A stretch of 64,000 bases of DNA from contig CM035314.1 of NCBI GenBank assembly GCA_002900995.3, positions 2,031,372-2,095,371 of the forward strand, given 5' to 3'. Shown in pieces: positions 1 to 10,628 of the stretch. A program made the position numbers and the translations under genes. Below the pieces are notes generated by a model, which was not told the DNA's origin, made no database searches, and saw only the letters and a list, made by a program, of their open reading frames with translations. Source of the stretch: Ganoderma boninense (taxonomy: Eukaryota; Basidiomycota; Agaricomycetes; Polyporales; Polyporaceae). Positions within the stretch are counted from its first letter, which is position 1. Each line of letters begins with the position of its first letter.

Positions 1-33
1 AAAATCTCCTCGACTGAAACGTTAATGAGGGGG

Positions 34-39
34 AAAAAA
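34..39 (-). terminator. Pol III T-run terminator of tRNA-Glu
   Basis: A run of six A on the plus strand reads as TTTTTT on the minus strand directly after the discriminator base of the tRNA. This is the usual RNA polymerase III termination signal and confirms the direction of transcription. Confidence 0.85.
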
Positions 40-111
40 CTCCGATACGGGGAATCGAACCCCGAGCTACCGCGTGAAAGGCGGTAATGTTAGCCGTTAC
101 ACCATATCGGA
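40..111 (-). tRNA. tRNA-Glu (anticodon UUC), intronless
   Basis: On the minus strand the 7-bp acceptor stem pairs TCCGATA with TATCGGA, with G as discriminator. The anticodon loop reads CTTTCAC, giving anticodon TTC (Glu). A B-box-like GGTTCGATTCC lies in the T arm, and the D arm carries the A-box (TGGTGTAACGG). The 72-nt length has no room for an intron. No CCA is encoded, as expected for a eukaryote. It is divergent from the MFS gene, whose start lies about 250 bp away. Confidence 0.95.
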
Positions 112-367
112 CTTTCTCAAGCCTCGAGGAGTCTAATTATACTCTTAATGCTCTAACTACGGATGTTCTGACGTAAGAGCGAGTTATTAGTCTAATCTAA
201 TGACGTCGTGTTATCAGTAAGCTTTCGATAAGTCATATAATAATGTGATCGTCCGCACAACGTCCGCAATCGCAAACCGCGGCCGAGGACTCGACATACG
301 AGACGGAACCCCGGACCCGAACGCCCACCTTCAACGTTCTCTTCCCCCCACCAGCCCGGCAGGTGCA

Positions 368-2999
368 ATGTCGCAGGGCACGCAGTCGGCAAACGAGCGA
401 ACACCGCTCCTCGCTGACACTGACTCTGCCGGCGATACGCTGGCCTCGCGGGATAGTACTCTCGTTGAAGAGGACAGCATTTGCAGGACGACCGCCTAGA
501 TGCTAACATTAATGGAGAGGCGGAAGATGCCCCGGCCAAGCCTCACGTCTCGCTCGTCGCTGTGGTAAGCACCGGAGTCTTCTATCCGTAAATCATTCAT
601 GGTTCTTCAGATGGGGGTGGTTGAGGGGGGCGCCGGTAAGGCTTCTAGTGCACGGAGAAGTCATCAAACCACCATCGTCTCACGATGTCGAGATTCGGCT
701 TTATCCCCACCCAACACGCGAATGACCTATCGGTTTATGGCCGCTTGAACATGCGGGGGGAGGGGGTAACCTCGAGCTCAGCGATGGGTTTATACGACCA
801 CCTTGAGGGAAAGGTTCCATCGCCTTTCCTCCTGTTACTTCATTGAGAGCGAGGAACCTATATGGTATAGAATGTTTGGGGTTTGTGGTAGCTCTGGTCG
901 TCTGTTGTTTTTGTCTAAAGTGCTCTTGTGTTCTGCTGCTTGTTGCCATGCCAATATGACGGCTCAAGTTCGAGACACCTTGCCAGCCTGCATCTCTATA
1001 GAGCTAGCGTTTATCCTTGTATAGACTCTCAAGCCGTTCTTTTTCCTTCACGGTCATGTTGTGGCTTTCCTTTTATTATTCTCACCATCCAACGCTAATA
1101 TGCTCCTCCTTACAGATGGCCCCCATGCTTCTCGGGATATTCCTCGTAGCGATGGACGGCACGATCGTCACCTCCACGTACGCGTCCATCGGCAGCCAGT
1201 TCGAGCAGCTGCAGAACACCAGCTGGATCGCCACCGGATACATGCTCTCACTAACAAGTTTCCAGTAGGCACTTCGCCGCTGAATCGATGCTCGTGCCCG
1301 TACTCACAGAGGTCGTTTCAGACCGTTATATGGGAAGCTCAGTGACATTTTCGGCCGCAAGTCGTGCTTGCTCTTTGCGTACACCATCTTCGCGCTCGGA
1401 TGCCTGTTCTGTGGTCTCGCCCGAAACATGACGGAGCTGATTGCTGCTCGCGCTCTGACTGGAATCGGCGGAGGCGGGATGGCGACGTACGTGACTTTAG
1501 TGCTTACTTTGACTCGAGGCTGATGATTGCGTTAGCGTCGGGTCGATCATTATGTCCGACATATCAACGTTGAGACAACGAGGAACCCTCCAAGGTCGGT
1601 GTTAAATCATGCTGTCGTACTCTGTGAAACGATAGCCGCCCCGGACGAACTCGTTCCCGGCATCGACTGCTCAACTCTTCTCGGTAACCTTTTTGAGAGC
1701 AAGCGTCTCCTCTTCCGCCTCTCACCTTCTCATACCCCTCACCTTTGCTTTGAGCTGACCGACTCACATCCCACAGGAATCGCGAACGTTGCCTGGGCCG
1801 CCGGCCAAGCGACCGGAGCCCCGCTCGGCGGCTTCCTCGCGGACAACATCGGCTGGCGCTGGGCCTTCCTCATGCAAGTGCCCCTCGCCTTCCTCGCGAT
1901 CCTCACCGTCGGCCTCTTCCTCACGCTCCCGCGCTCCTCCCCGGGCGACCTCCGCGCCAAGGTCGCGCGCATCGACTTCGCGGGCGCCGCGACGCTCGTC
2001 GCCTCGATCTTCCTCCTCCTCCTCGCGCTCGACCGCGGGGGCAACGTCGCGTGGCGCGACCCCGTTCACGATCTCGTCCTTGTCAGGCGCAGCGGGGTTC
2101 TTCGCGCTGTTCGTGCTCGTGGAGCTGCGCTGGGCGCGCGAGCCGTGCGCGCCCAAGCGCATCGTGACGAACCGCACGCTGCTCGCGAGCTACCTCGCGA
2201 ACCTCTTCGCGAACGCGGCCGGCATCACGCTCATCTTCAGCGTGTCGCTGTACCTCCAGGCGGTGCGCGGCGCGCGCGCCGCGGAGGTCGGCCTCATCCT
2301 CCTCCCGACGATCTTCGGGGGCGTCGGGGGCAGCCTGGGGATCGGGCTCATCATGCAGGCGACGGGCAGGTACTACGTCGCGACGGTCGCCTCGTTCGCG
2401 CTGATGCTCTTCGGCACTGTCGTGGTGGCGCTCGTCACCGGGCCGTGGACGTATACCCTCGCCTGGCTATCCTTTGGTAGGCGGCCCTGTGGGATAGCTA
2501 TGCATGCGCTTGCTTGCTGATGCATATGTACAGGTATCATCGCGAACAACCTGGGTATCGGGGCCGGGGATCACCAGCACCCTCGTCGCGCTCGTCGCGA
2601 ATGCGGGGCCAGAGGACCAGGCTGTGGCGACAGCGGTCTCCTACCTCTTCCGCTCCCTCGGCTCTGTCGTAGGCCTCTCCGTGGGCACGACGCTGACCAA
2701 CGACGTGGTCCGTAGCAGCTTGCGGAGGCGCCTCTCGGGAGACGACGTCGAAGAGGTGTGTGTGGACTCTGCTATGCTTTGTCTTGTGTTGCGCCCCGTC
2801 TGAAGGCGACCTGCTGCAGATCATCAGGCGCGTGCGCGAATCGCTGGCGTACCTGAGCGAGCTGGAGCCCGCGGTGCGCGCGAAGGTAGAGCTCTCGTAC
2901 CAGGACGGCCTGCAGGCGGCGTTCTGGTTCTCGGCGGTGCTGTGCGCGGTGACGCTCGTCACGTCGTTCTTCATCAAGGAAAAACCGCTCTCTCGATGA
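368..2999 (+). CDS. DHA2-type MFS transporter (Vba/Fnx-like), three apparent single-base indels
   Basis: Proposed exons are 368-564, 1116-1264, 1322-1486, 1536-1594, 1777-2476, 2534-2755 and 2820-2999. They give a protein of about 556 aa, the usual size for 14-helix DHA2 transporters. The N-terminus has an acidic ERTPLL dileucine segment, then MDGTIV in helix 1, the motif-A loop GKLSDIFGRKS, and a GAPLGG motif-C-like stretch. Known relatives include vacuolar basic amino acid exporters and Fnx1, so export of amino acids or drugs across a membrane is likely but the substrate is unknown. The frame is broken three times: one base missing near 480, one extra C in the C4 run at 2060-2063 and one extra G in the G4 run at 2566-2569. 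With these corrected, every splice phase fits. The first intron is long for this genome (551 nt). Either assembly errors or a young pseudogene. Confidence 0.8.
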
Positions 3000-3702
3000 A
3001 AAGAGGTCTGGATTGGAGTGATACCACAGGCACGCCATGCTGTCTTCACCTGTATGCTGTGGTAGTGGTAGGGATACAGACTGACTTCCTTAGACTTACT
3101 CACTTACTTAGACTAGGCGAGCGCGTGCCACACCCTTTGTAGCTGCGCTCGTCGTTCTTAGTTCCGCATATCGAATACTCATCGATATAGTGGGTTTTTG
3201 GAGAGGCTGTTCATTTGGGGCCACATGGGGTTCCTCATCGCTTTCGACTTCAAGGCGTTCATGTCGCGGAACGTGCTTGTGGCACATCGATACCTTCTAA
3301 TGGCAACGGCAGTACGATCATCGAATTTGAGACAGTCAGCTTAGGAAGTTCCAGGACGGTCCAGGACAGGCTGCAGTCTGTGCACTGCCATGCTTTCCAG
3401 ATGGTTGACCGGGGTACCGTTCACTTAATCCGTCTTCAGCTTGTGCTTACTGCTCGACAGTTATTGTGACCTGCCTCTGAGACATACACCACTCATTCAC
3501 CCATAGCTATGAGTTCAGAACTTGGTTATTATTTCTGTGATTGACAGGTGTGTTGCAAATATTTACTCGTACAAGTACAACATGTACTAGTGTCAGCAGT
3601 AGGGATGGCAAATCGGAAAACAAGAAACTAATGCATTCATGATCATGATGTACGCGGTGCTTCGCCGCTTCTGTTGTCGTCAATCAACCCAAATGCCTCA
3701 CC
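3000..3702. other. Intergenic, convergent 3' ends of MFS and Argonaute genes
   Basis: Both flanking genes end here. I see no conserved coding signal, repeat or RNA structure; the short open frames have no family features. Confidence 0.6.
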
Positions 3703-6700
3703 CTAAATATAGAACATCGTGTCCTTCAGGTCCCTGTGGACGCCGTTCCCCCACAGCCTCACCGCGTTCTGGTACGTCTCCTCCTTCAACGCCTCCCTAC
3801 CCTCTGTGGTATTCGACCTCGCGGCCTGTGACGCGCGGTCGTCGCCGACGTTGATCAGCACGTTCAGGTACTCTCGCCCGCGCTCGCACGCGATGTCCGC
3901 GTAGTACGCGGCGGGGACGAGGCTGACCGCCTTCGTCGCACGCGCATACAGGTAGCTGGCTGTGTGCGTGCCCTGCTGGATCGTGTCTGCGTCGAGCTTG
4001 TTCTCGTCGTAGACGACGACGTAGTGCGTCGCCTTAACGTGGCCTTGCAGGCCGTTGTGCGCCTGGAATGAACTTCTGTCAGCACGTATACATATACATA
4101 TGCAGGCAGAGTTGAAGGTCAAGAGTGTGCGCGCACCTGGAGATAGAAGTCGAACAGATAGACCTCAGTGACACCTTGTCCACGACGGTGCCGGGGCGCG
4201 TGTTGCCATTCCGCGTCGTGTGCTCAGAGTCCGGCGCCCAGAATCGCGCGTGGTGGCGCTTGCCACAGACGATGATGCTCAGTTTCGGCTTGTACGGCGT
4301 GCTGGGCGAGATCTGTTTGAAACGCGGCTTGCAGCCTGGGGAGCTCGTGCCTGATTACTTGCGCATACTGGCCCTGCAAAGGAGAGGTGCAAGGTGTTCA
4401 GTGGGGTTTGGTCATAAGTGAGCGCATGAAACATACCTCGGAGACCCCGTCGCGGAAAACGATGATTCTGTCCGGGAGCCTCCCGTTGTTCTTCTTCTTG
4501 TACAACTGCAGTCGCTCGATCGTCATTTGGGTCAGGCCCTCGACCATCTATCCGGTCACGCAATCAGCTCTCAAGACTCTTTGACATGGAAGCCAGACAC
4601 CGAGCCCCATACCTCCTTGCTCTCCCTGTTCCAGTCCGGCTTCTGCAGCATCAAGCTCGCGGGGAACTGCACGAAATGGTCGTCCACGCTCGCGACAACC
4701 GCCGCGATACTCGGCGTGCCGAGCGTGCTCGTCGGCCCCGCGTGCGTGACGTCGATGCCCATCACCATCGTCTTCTGCTTCGTGAGCCACCCCATCGAGT
4801 TCGGGTCGAGCGTGTGGTTCACGCCGCCCAGCTTCGCGTTCACCTTGAGCGCGACGTTCGAGAAGTACTGGTCCTGCTTCTTCGCGTCGGGGTTGCGCGC
4901 CTTGGGCAGCAGCATGTGCACCGTGTGCAGCCCGAGCTGCACGTCCGCGAGCTGCTTGATGCCGGGGTAGATGTACCTATCGACGCCCGAGAGCAGCACG
5001 AGCACGAAGCTCGGCTTCTGCTGCGGGCTCAGGTTCGCGCGGAACACCTCCTTGATCGCGGCGATCGCGCGCGAGCGGTTCGGGTGTCGCTGCGCGGCGG
5101 GGGTAGGCTGACGCCCATGATGCGCGGCGGCTGGTCTACGCGCGCGCCGACGATCCCGCTCGCGTTGCACTTGGTGACGAACGTCTTGAGGAAGCGCGTG
5201 AGCTCGGGGTCGCCCGGGCCCTGGAACTCGCCGCGCCGCCCGTCGTTCACGACGAGCACGGCCCAGTTCGCCATGTTCCCGCCCACCTGGAACTTCACCT
5301 CCAGGATGTTCCACCCCGCGTCCTGCACGCGCGGGGGGCGCGCGGCGCTGCGGTACGAGACGTTCGGGGCGGGGAGGATGCGGTACGGGACGACCTGCAT
5401 GTCGCGGCTGACGGTGATGCCGAACGGCGCGAGGGGCGCCCCCGGGGTGTTTGGGAGGAGACCGAGGTCCGTGAAGCCTTGGTTCACGATGGCGTTACCG
5501 TTGAAATCGGGTGGGTTGCACGCGATCTTGATCATGGCGGCCGTCTGTTCGGGGTCGAGCTTGCCGCGGTACGCCTGCCCAGGCACGATTTCGCAGATCT
5601 CCGCCGGGAGGTAGATTGGCTTGTTGCGGTTCCCGCTGACGTTGATGAGGGGCAGATCTGAGTGGCGACGAAGGTTGATTCGATATTCTACAAGGCGGTC
5701 AGTCAGCAAGAGTGTTTGTAGACAGCAAGGAGCGGGACACTTACTCCGTTTGAAGAAGTCCTCAACAGATATCATGCCCCTGAACTCCTCGCAGTTGAAC
5801 TTCTCCGTACGTGCGGTCTTGCCGGTCATAATGCGATGGACCGTATACTTGCGAGTGTAACCTAGGTGCTTCGTCGAGACCTTCAGCCTCTCAAAGAATG
5901 AGTTGGGCATCGCGCCGTTGGTCTGCCGGAGGAATTCGTCCATTCGCGCTGCGAGAGAGCCTGGTACGTAGAAGGCAGTCATGCAGACATTAATGTTGAC
6001 CGTGAGCTGCTTGTACATCGGCCGTACAGACATGAAGAAGCCCCGGAAGGCTTCGACGCCAAGTGAGAGCGGATGATGCTGTGAGGAGGCAGGGAAGAAA
6101 TACTTGGTCTTGGACACGCGCACGCCGTTCCTCTGGGCGTACTTCTGGAGAATGAGATTCAGTGCCGAGACGAGTGGTAGGGTGTCAATCGCGGGGTGTT
6201 CACCACTCATGTACCTGTGACTTGCACGTCAGCGATGTTAAAGCAAAGGATATCTGTTAGACGCACCGATCCAGATCCGACATCTTCAGTTCGGAGAGGA
6301 ACTTGATCTCAACTGTGAAGTTGAGTGGGTTAGGATCGTGGGCCTGGTCTTCCTCGAGGTACACGATGGGGATGTCAAGAGGCTGAGGGAGTTGTCTGGC
6401 GGATACGAGACGCTGGCTCCTATCGTGGGCAGCGTGCGCGACGTAGGGAGCAAACTGGGGAGACTTATCAACTAGCTGCATGATACGAAACCGCCTGTCG
6501 CCCTTCGCCTGCGCCTGGGGGCTGATAGCGATCTCATACTGGTAGAAGGTAGCGTTCCTCTGCAACCTCACGGAGAAGAAGTTCGTCCGGAGGGAGCCAG
6601 GCTGACCGAGCTTGCCCCATCCCGGACGAAGGGGCATCCCGGCCATCTCGGGCGCCTGGACGTTGAGACGCTTGAACGACTGCACGAGCTGGTTGAGGTC

Positions 6701-6997
6701 CGGGTCGGCGAGGCGAGCATCCTGGTTGAGGGGCTGGCCTTGGGCGAACACTGCCCCGGGTGGGCCGCCACGAGAGCTTCCTCGGCTGATACCACGACTA
6801 CGTGCGGGGCTAGAGCCACGAGGAGGATGTCCGCCTCCTGTGCCGCTGTATTCTGTCCCAAACGCAGAACTTGGGGCGGGGCTGCCTCTGCCTCGGGCGG
6901 AGGGAGAGGAGCCTCGGCCCCTCCCGGAACCCTGACCTTGCCCTGGTCCTGGTCCTCGACCGCGAGCTCTGGGGCCTCCGCGCTGTTGCTGGCTCAT
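3703..6997 (-). CDS. Argonaute (QDE-2/AGO type), three apparent single-base indels
   Basis: Exons on the minus strand are 6997-6267, 6214-5745, 5687-4613, 4547-4437, 4373-4137 and 4062-3703, giving about 994 aa, normal for eukaryotic Argonaute. The first 100 residues are Arg/Gly/Pro/Gln-rich, as in AGO N-terminal tails. The N and L1 regions follow, then a PAZ region around VEDFFKRKYRINL, a MID region (GLHTVHMLLPKA) and a PIWI domain. Slicer residues can be seen: Asp in GIDVTH, Asp in FRDGVSEGQ and His in VKATHYVVVYDEN, so the protein looks catalytically competent. It would bind small RNAs for gene silencing. Three indels interrupt the frame: one C missing (plus-strand G run 5099-5103), one extra base at 4320-4322 and one missing base near 4174. 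Correcting all three gives an exact multiple of three. Every donor and acceptor is GT-AG. Confidence 0.9.
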
Positions 6998-7840
6998 AGA
7001 TTGTATATTCTGTGGATGAGGATGGAAAGTTAGGAGATGGGAGGCTGATGCTGTAGAAAATATGAGGGTGGTGGGTTGTGAGCAACCGAAGATCCGGAAG
7101 GGTGCTGGAATTTATACAGCCGGCTTTCAGGGCCGCAGAAGAGAGGCCATGAGGTATACTGCAGGCCATACACGGCAAAATACACTTTACATAAAAGTCG
7201 CAGACAGCTGCAGCAAACGACAATACTTCAAAATCGGATTGTGCAGGACTCAGACGCACCTCACTTGAAGTTGTTGAGTTCCTGGTAAGAACGCCCCAGC
7301 GTATTCTCTACTCGATAATTCGCTGTAGAGTAAACTCCACAGAGATGTGACATATCGAGTAGGGAGGTGCCCTCGTCTGTGGACGGGATGCTGTATACCA
7401 GTTCCGTCTGCGACGATGCGGCTGCCACCGCCGACGCTGCGGTAGGTTTATTACGTAATATATAGCGCCAATAGTCCACGGGACACCGCCTCTGCTTGGA
7501 CTCTACAACCATCCGATTGACTCCAACTTGAAAACCTCGATTCTAGGCCCTACTCAGAAATATCAACATTTCTGTCATTGTTGTGAGTTGAAGTGTTCAT
7601 TACCAGTATCTTGCGGGGTGACTCGCTGCAGTTGTACAGTCAAAACGGATGTTCCGGCCCTGAAATGCACTGCTCAGAACACTGCCCCCATCTGATCCGC
7701 GATGTCACCTCAGAAGACGGCCAGGAGCGTACTGTGACCTGTGTACGAGTTATGAGTATCTCACAGACACGAAGGAAGGCAACGAGGACCCCTAACGTGC
7801 TCATCCTCAAGCCCTCACCATCCTCCACCCTCGGATCGAT
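6998..7840. other. Shared divergent promoter region of Argonaute and UstYa-like gene
   Basis: This 843 bp stretch separates two divergent genes. An 83-codon minus-strand open frame (7261-7512) has no recognisable family feature. Two 10-bp arms CTACTCGATA (7308-7317) and TATCGAGTAG (7353-7362) form a perfect inverted repeat with a 35-nt loop. No other structure was seen. Confidence 0.5.
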
Positions 7841-8521
7841 ATGTTCACGATCGCTCCCTCGTTCCCTACATCCCTCGCATTGCTCTTGATCCTGGCAGTC
7901 GCCAACCTCGCCACCGACCTTGCCTTCGTAAAAGAGACCAGGCGGATCGCCGCGCTGCGGTACCCCCCCTTCTCGCAATACAGTACGTTATCGCATCCCC
8001 CTTCCAGTGACGGCGATCAAACCTCGGTCCGTCTCTCTAGCCTTCGCAGAAGACGACTACCCTCCCCACCTCCCTCTCCCGAATGCCCGCAAGCACGTCT
8101 CTCTCTCACTGGAAGAGAGCACCCACTACGGCCTCACCGAGCCGGACACGAACCTCGAGTGGAAGTCCATGGGCCCGGGGGGAGACGCCAACATCCGCCT
8201 CGGGCCCAACCACCGCTTCTTCAACACCGGGTTCTCGTACCAGCTCCACTGCGCCAACATCGTCGTCCTCTTCGTCCAGCAGGACCAGCCCCCGACGCGC
8301 TACAGGGAGGTCGAGCACGTCGCGCGCTGCCTCAACGTCCTCCGCAGTTCGCCCTGTGTTCCGCCGACACGACGCTCGAGCCTCCGGACAGCTTGACCCG
8401 GAACTTCTCTGCCGCCAGGGGCGGAGGGGAGCACATGTGTCGGGACTCGGACGCGCTGTATCGAGCGTTCGAGGAGAACTGGTCGGATTGGGTGGCGTTT
8501 AGGAAGACGCTCAATGCATAG
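7841..8521 (+). CDS. UstYa-like (DUF3328) protein with degenerate HXXHC motifs
   Basis: Exons 7841-7982 and 8041-8521 give about 207 aa after one base is restored at 8345 (CGC/CAG context). A hydrophobic helix at residues about 9-27 (LALLLILAVANLA) is the single N-terminal membrane anchor of the family. The body has the SLEESTHYGL segment, the first metal/oxidase motif as YQLHC (canonical HXXHC, first His replaced by Tyr), the second as HVARC (second His replaced by Arg), then CSADTTLEP and a WSDW C-terminus. UstYa proteins catalyse oxidative cyclisation of ribosomal peptides in Ascomycota. The replaced histidines suggest weak or lost catalysis, or a partner role. Its start is shared with the Argonaute promoter region, and two family I 7-TM genes lie just downstream. 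Confidence 0.8.
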   Translation: MFTIAPSFPTSLALLLILAVANLATDLAFVKETRRIAALRYPPFSQYSTLSHPPSSDGDQTSVRLSSLRRRRLPSPPPSPECPQARLSLTGREHPLRPHRAGHEPRVEVHGPGGRRQHPPRAQPPLLQHRVLVPAPLRQHRRPLRPAGPAPDALQGGRARRALPQRPPQFALCSADTTLEPPDSLTRNFSAARGGGEHMCRDSDALYRAFEENWSDWVAFRKTLNA

Positions 8522-9175
8522 GTTGCGATCCGAGTGGTGGTATACTTAGAAGGCCGCGGTATTGTTTACGAGGTCTCTGACTCCTCCATGTTTCCGAGGA
8601 CCATCTTATCCAGACCTCATCCATCTCTTCGCCCGCACCGGGGACTGCTGGTACTGGGCAGCAAACCTGTCCAGGCACTTCATGTGGAAGAAGGCACGGA
8701 AACGGCGTTCTTTCAATGGAGACAGGTGGAAACCTCGATCACCCCCGGGTGCCATCTGCCAATTCTATCGGACAGCAAGAAGTGGTCCGCTGATTGGTCG
8801 TGCATCTGTCTCAAGGCCCCATGCAAGTGATGTTCGCGACTTCATTCACCCTCAGGCTGCGGTAGGGGACGCTCATGGTAAGCGTCCACGCCAATGACGC
8901 TTCGAAAAGTCCGGAACTCGTCGAGAGCTCGCAAGGCTCTCTGCACGTTGCGGGGCACCGATCAACATCCAACATCAACGCCGCGAGTTCGAAAATCTAA
9001 TCTACACATGCAGGCATATCGCCCCCTCCACAGTGACGGTGTACAGTACGTCATAACCACGACCGTTTTTATAGATAACATAACTTACCACCTCCTGGCC
9101 CCAGTCCTACACTCGCCGCGCCAGCCAATTGCCAATCCTAAGTAACCCTCCCCATTATAACGCCAACAATTCAAG
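8522..9175. other. Intergenic between UstYa-like gene and 7-TM gene (convergent)
   Basis: The region holds the 3' flanks of two convergent genes. No coding region, tRNA or repeat could be supported. Confidence 0.5.
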
Positions 9176-10628
9176 TTACGCCATCCCAGCTCCTGCCACC
9201 GCACCATGGAGATACCGCCCTTCGCACTCCTTGCAAAAGTGCGACGACGTTGTAGAGTCGGAGCCTACCGTGAACGCGCTCGAGAGCACGCCCATGCGGG
9301 TGTTCGGGAAGTACACATCTCCCTCCCCTCCTGGGGCCCCGGTCACGATCGTCGCCGTCGTGCGGCGCGTCCACGCCTGGCCGCGCATCACGCGCAGGAC
9401 GATGAGCTGTGGCGAGATGCACTGTGTGTGTTGTGTGTTGTGTGTTCGGGGGAAAGGGGGGAAGAAGAAGGAGAAGAAGAAGAAGGGAGTCTCGGTCAGT
9501 TTTCGGCTGCCGCGCGGAACCACGGCCCACACGGGGGCGCGAAACGGAAACGGCAACGCTCACAGCGGACATCACGTAGATGGACAGGAAGAAGATGGAG
9601 AGCTCGCTCCCGAGCGCGTACGTGGCGAGGTACGCGACGCCGCAGAGCGTGGAGAGCAGCGAGGACTCCGCGACGATGGCCACCGCGCCCGTGTACGAGC
9701 GCGCCACCGTGCGCACCCAACTTGCGTGGCGGGTGCGCGAGCGCGAGGTCGGTGTCGAGGGCGAGGCTGTGGTTGAGGTTGAGGTTGGGGCTGGGGATGG
9801 GAGGGCGGCTGATGCACCGGTTTGGGGTGCCGCCCAGGTGGACCGGTGCCACTGCCGGACCTGGAGGATGCGTGTGCATATCAATGTGGTCACGATGAGT
9901 TCCAGCGCGATCACGGTGACGGTGTAGGAGACTCCGAGGGTGTGTCCCATCCCCGAGAAGTACCGGGAGTGGGGCCGCCCGGACTCGACGAGCTGCGCGA
10001 CGCCGAGGGCTCAGGGAGGAGAACGGTCTTCAGTCCGAGGGACGGGTGAAGGTCGAGAGCATGCAGGACTCAACTCACATAGCGTGGCGAGATAGAGGAT
10101 GCAGGGGACGATGATCGCCCGGAGGTCGCCCCAGATGACGTTGCACCGGTGTATCTGCGCACGCACATCAGTTCTTCTCGCATGCCAGCGCGAGGCGGCG
10201 GACGACGCACCATGAGAGCCTCGCTCAGAAGGTTGAGGACGATGGATGCAGAGGTGCCCAGTGTCTGATACCAGACGGACTCGTGGTCCCGCAGGTAGGC
10301 GTCCTGCCCGCCCGGGTAGCCGGCGTGTTCTATCCACATTTCCTGCCCGAAGACGGCTTCCGTCGCCACGTAGACGGTGTTGAGAAGCAGAGATGCCGCG
10401 TTGAACGCCATGAAGAGCAAGTCCGATCGCGGTGTGCTCCACCCGTTTCCGTCTCTGCGCCATCGCCTCTGCAGTGAGGAAACACAACATGAGCTCAACT
10501 CCTGCAGGACGGCATCTTCGTGAGCACACCATCGTGGCATGGGAGAGGTAGGAAGGTAGTTTGCTCACCATAGAGGATCCCGTTGAAGGTGTTTCCGACG
10601 TAGAATGCGTTTTGGAAACGGCGGTCAT
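9176..10628 (-). CDS. Seven-transmembrane protein, family I copy A (two apparent indels)
   Basis: Exons on the minus strand are 10628-10569, 10501-10211, 10154-10079, 10009-9564 and 9421-9176, about 372 aa. Family marks are FQNAFYVGNTFNGILYG at the N-terminus, VATEAVFGQEMWIEH, PGGQDAYLRDHESVWYQT, and CISPQLIVLRV before a polar cytoplasmic tail. These Agaricomycete proteins have seven predicted helices and no assigned function that I know of. Copy A has a Pro/Ser/Thr-rich insertion in the loop after helix 5 (around ALPSPAPTSTSTT) that its paralogues lack. One base is missing at 10616-10618 and one extra lies in the C run 10442-10444; with both corrected the phases fit. The last intron has GA- and GT-rich simple repeats (9421-9490). 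Confidence 0.75.

Noticed and set aside
4586..5614. Long plus-strand frame over the Argonaute
   Set aside because: Arg/His/Val-rich antisense shadow; the minus strand carries the conserved PIWI domain.
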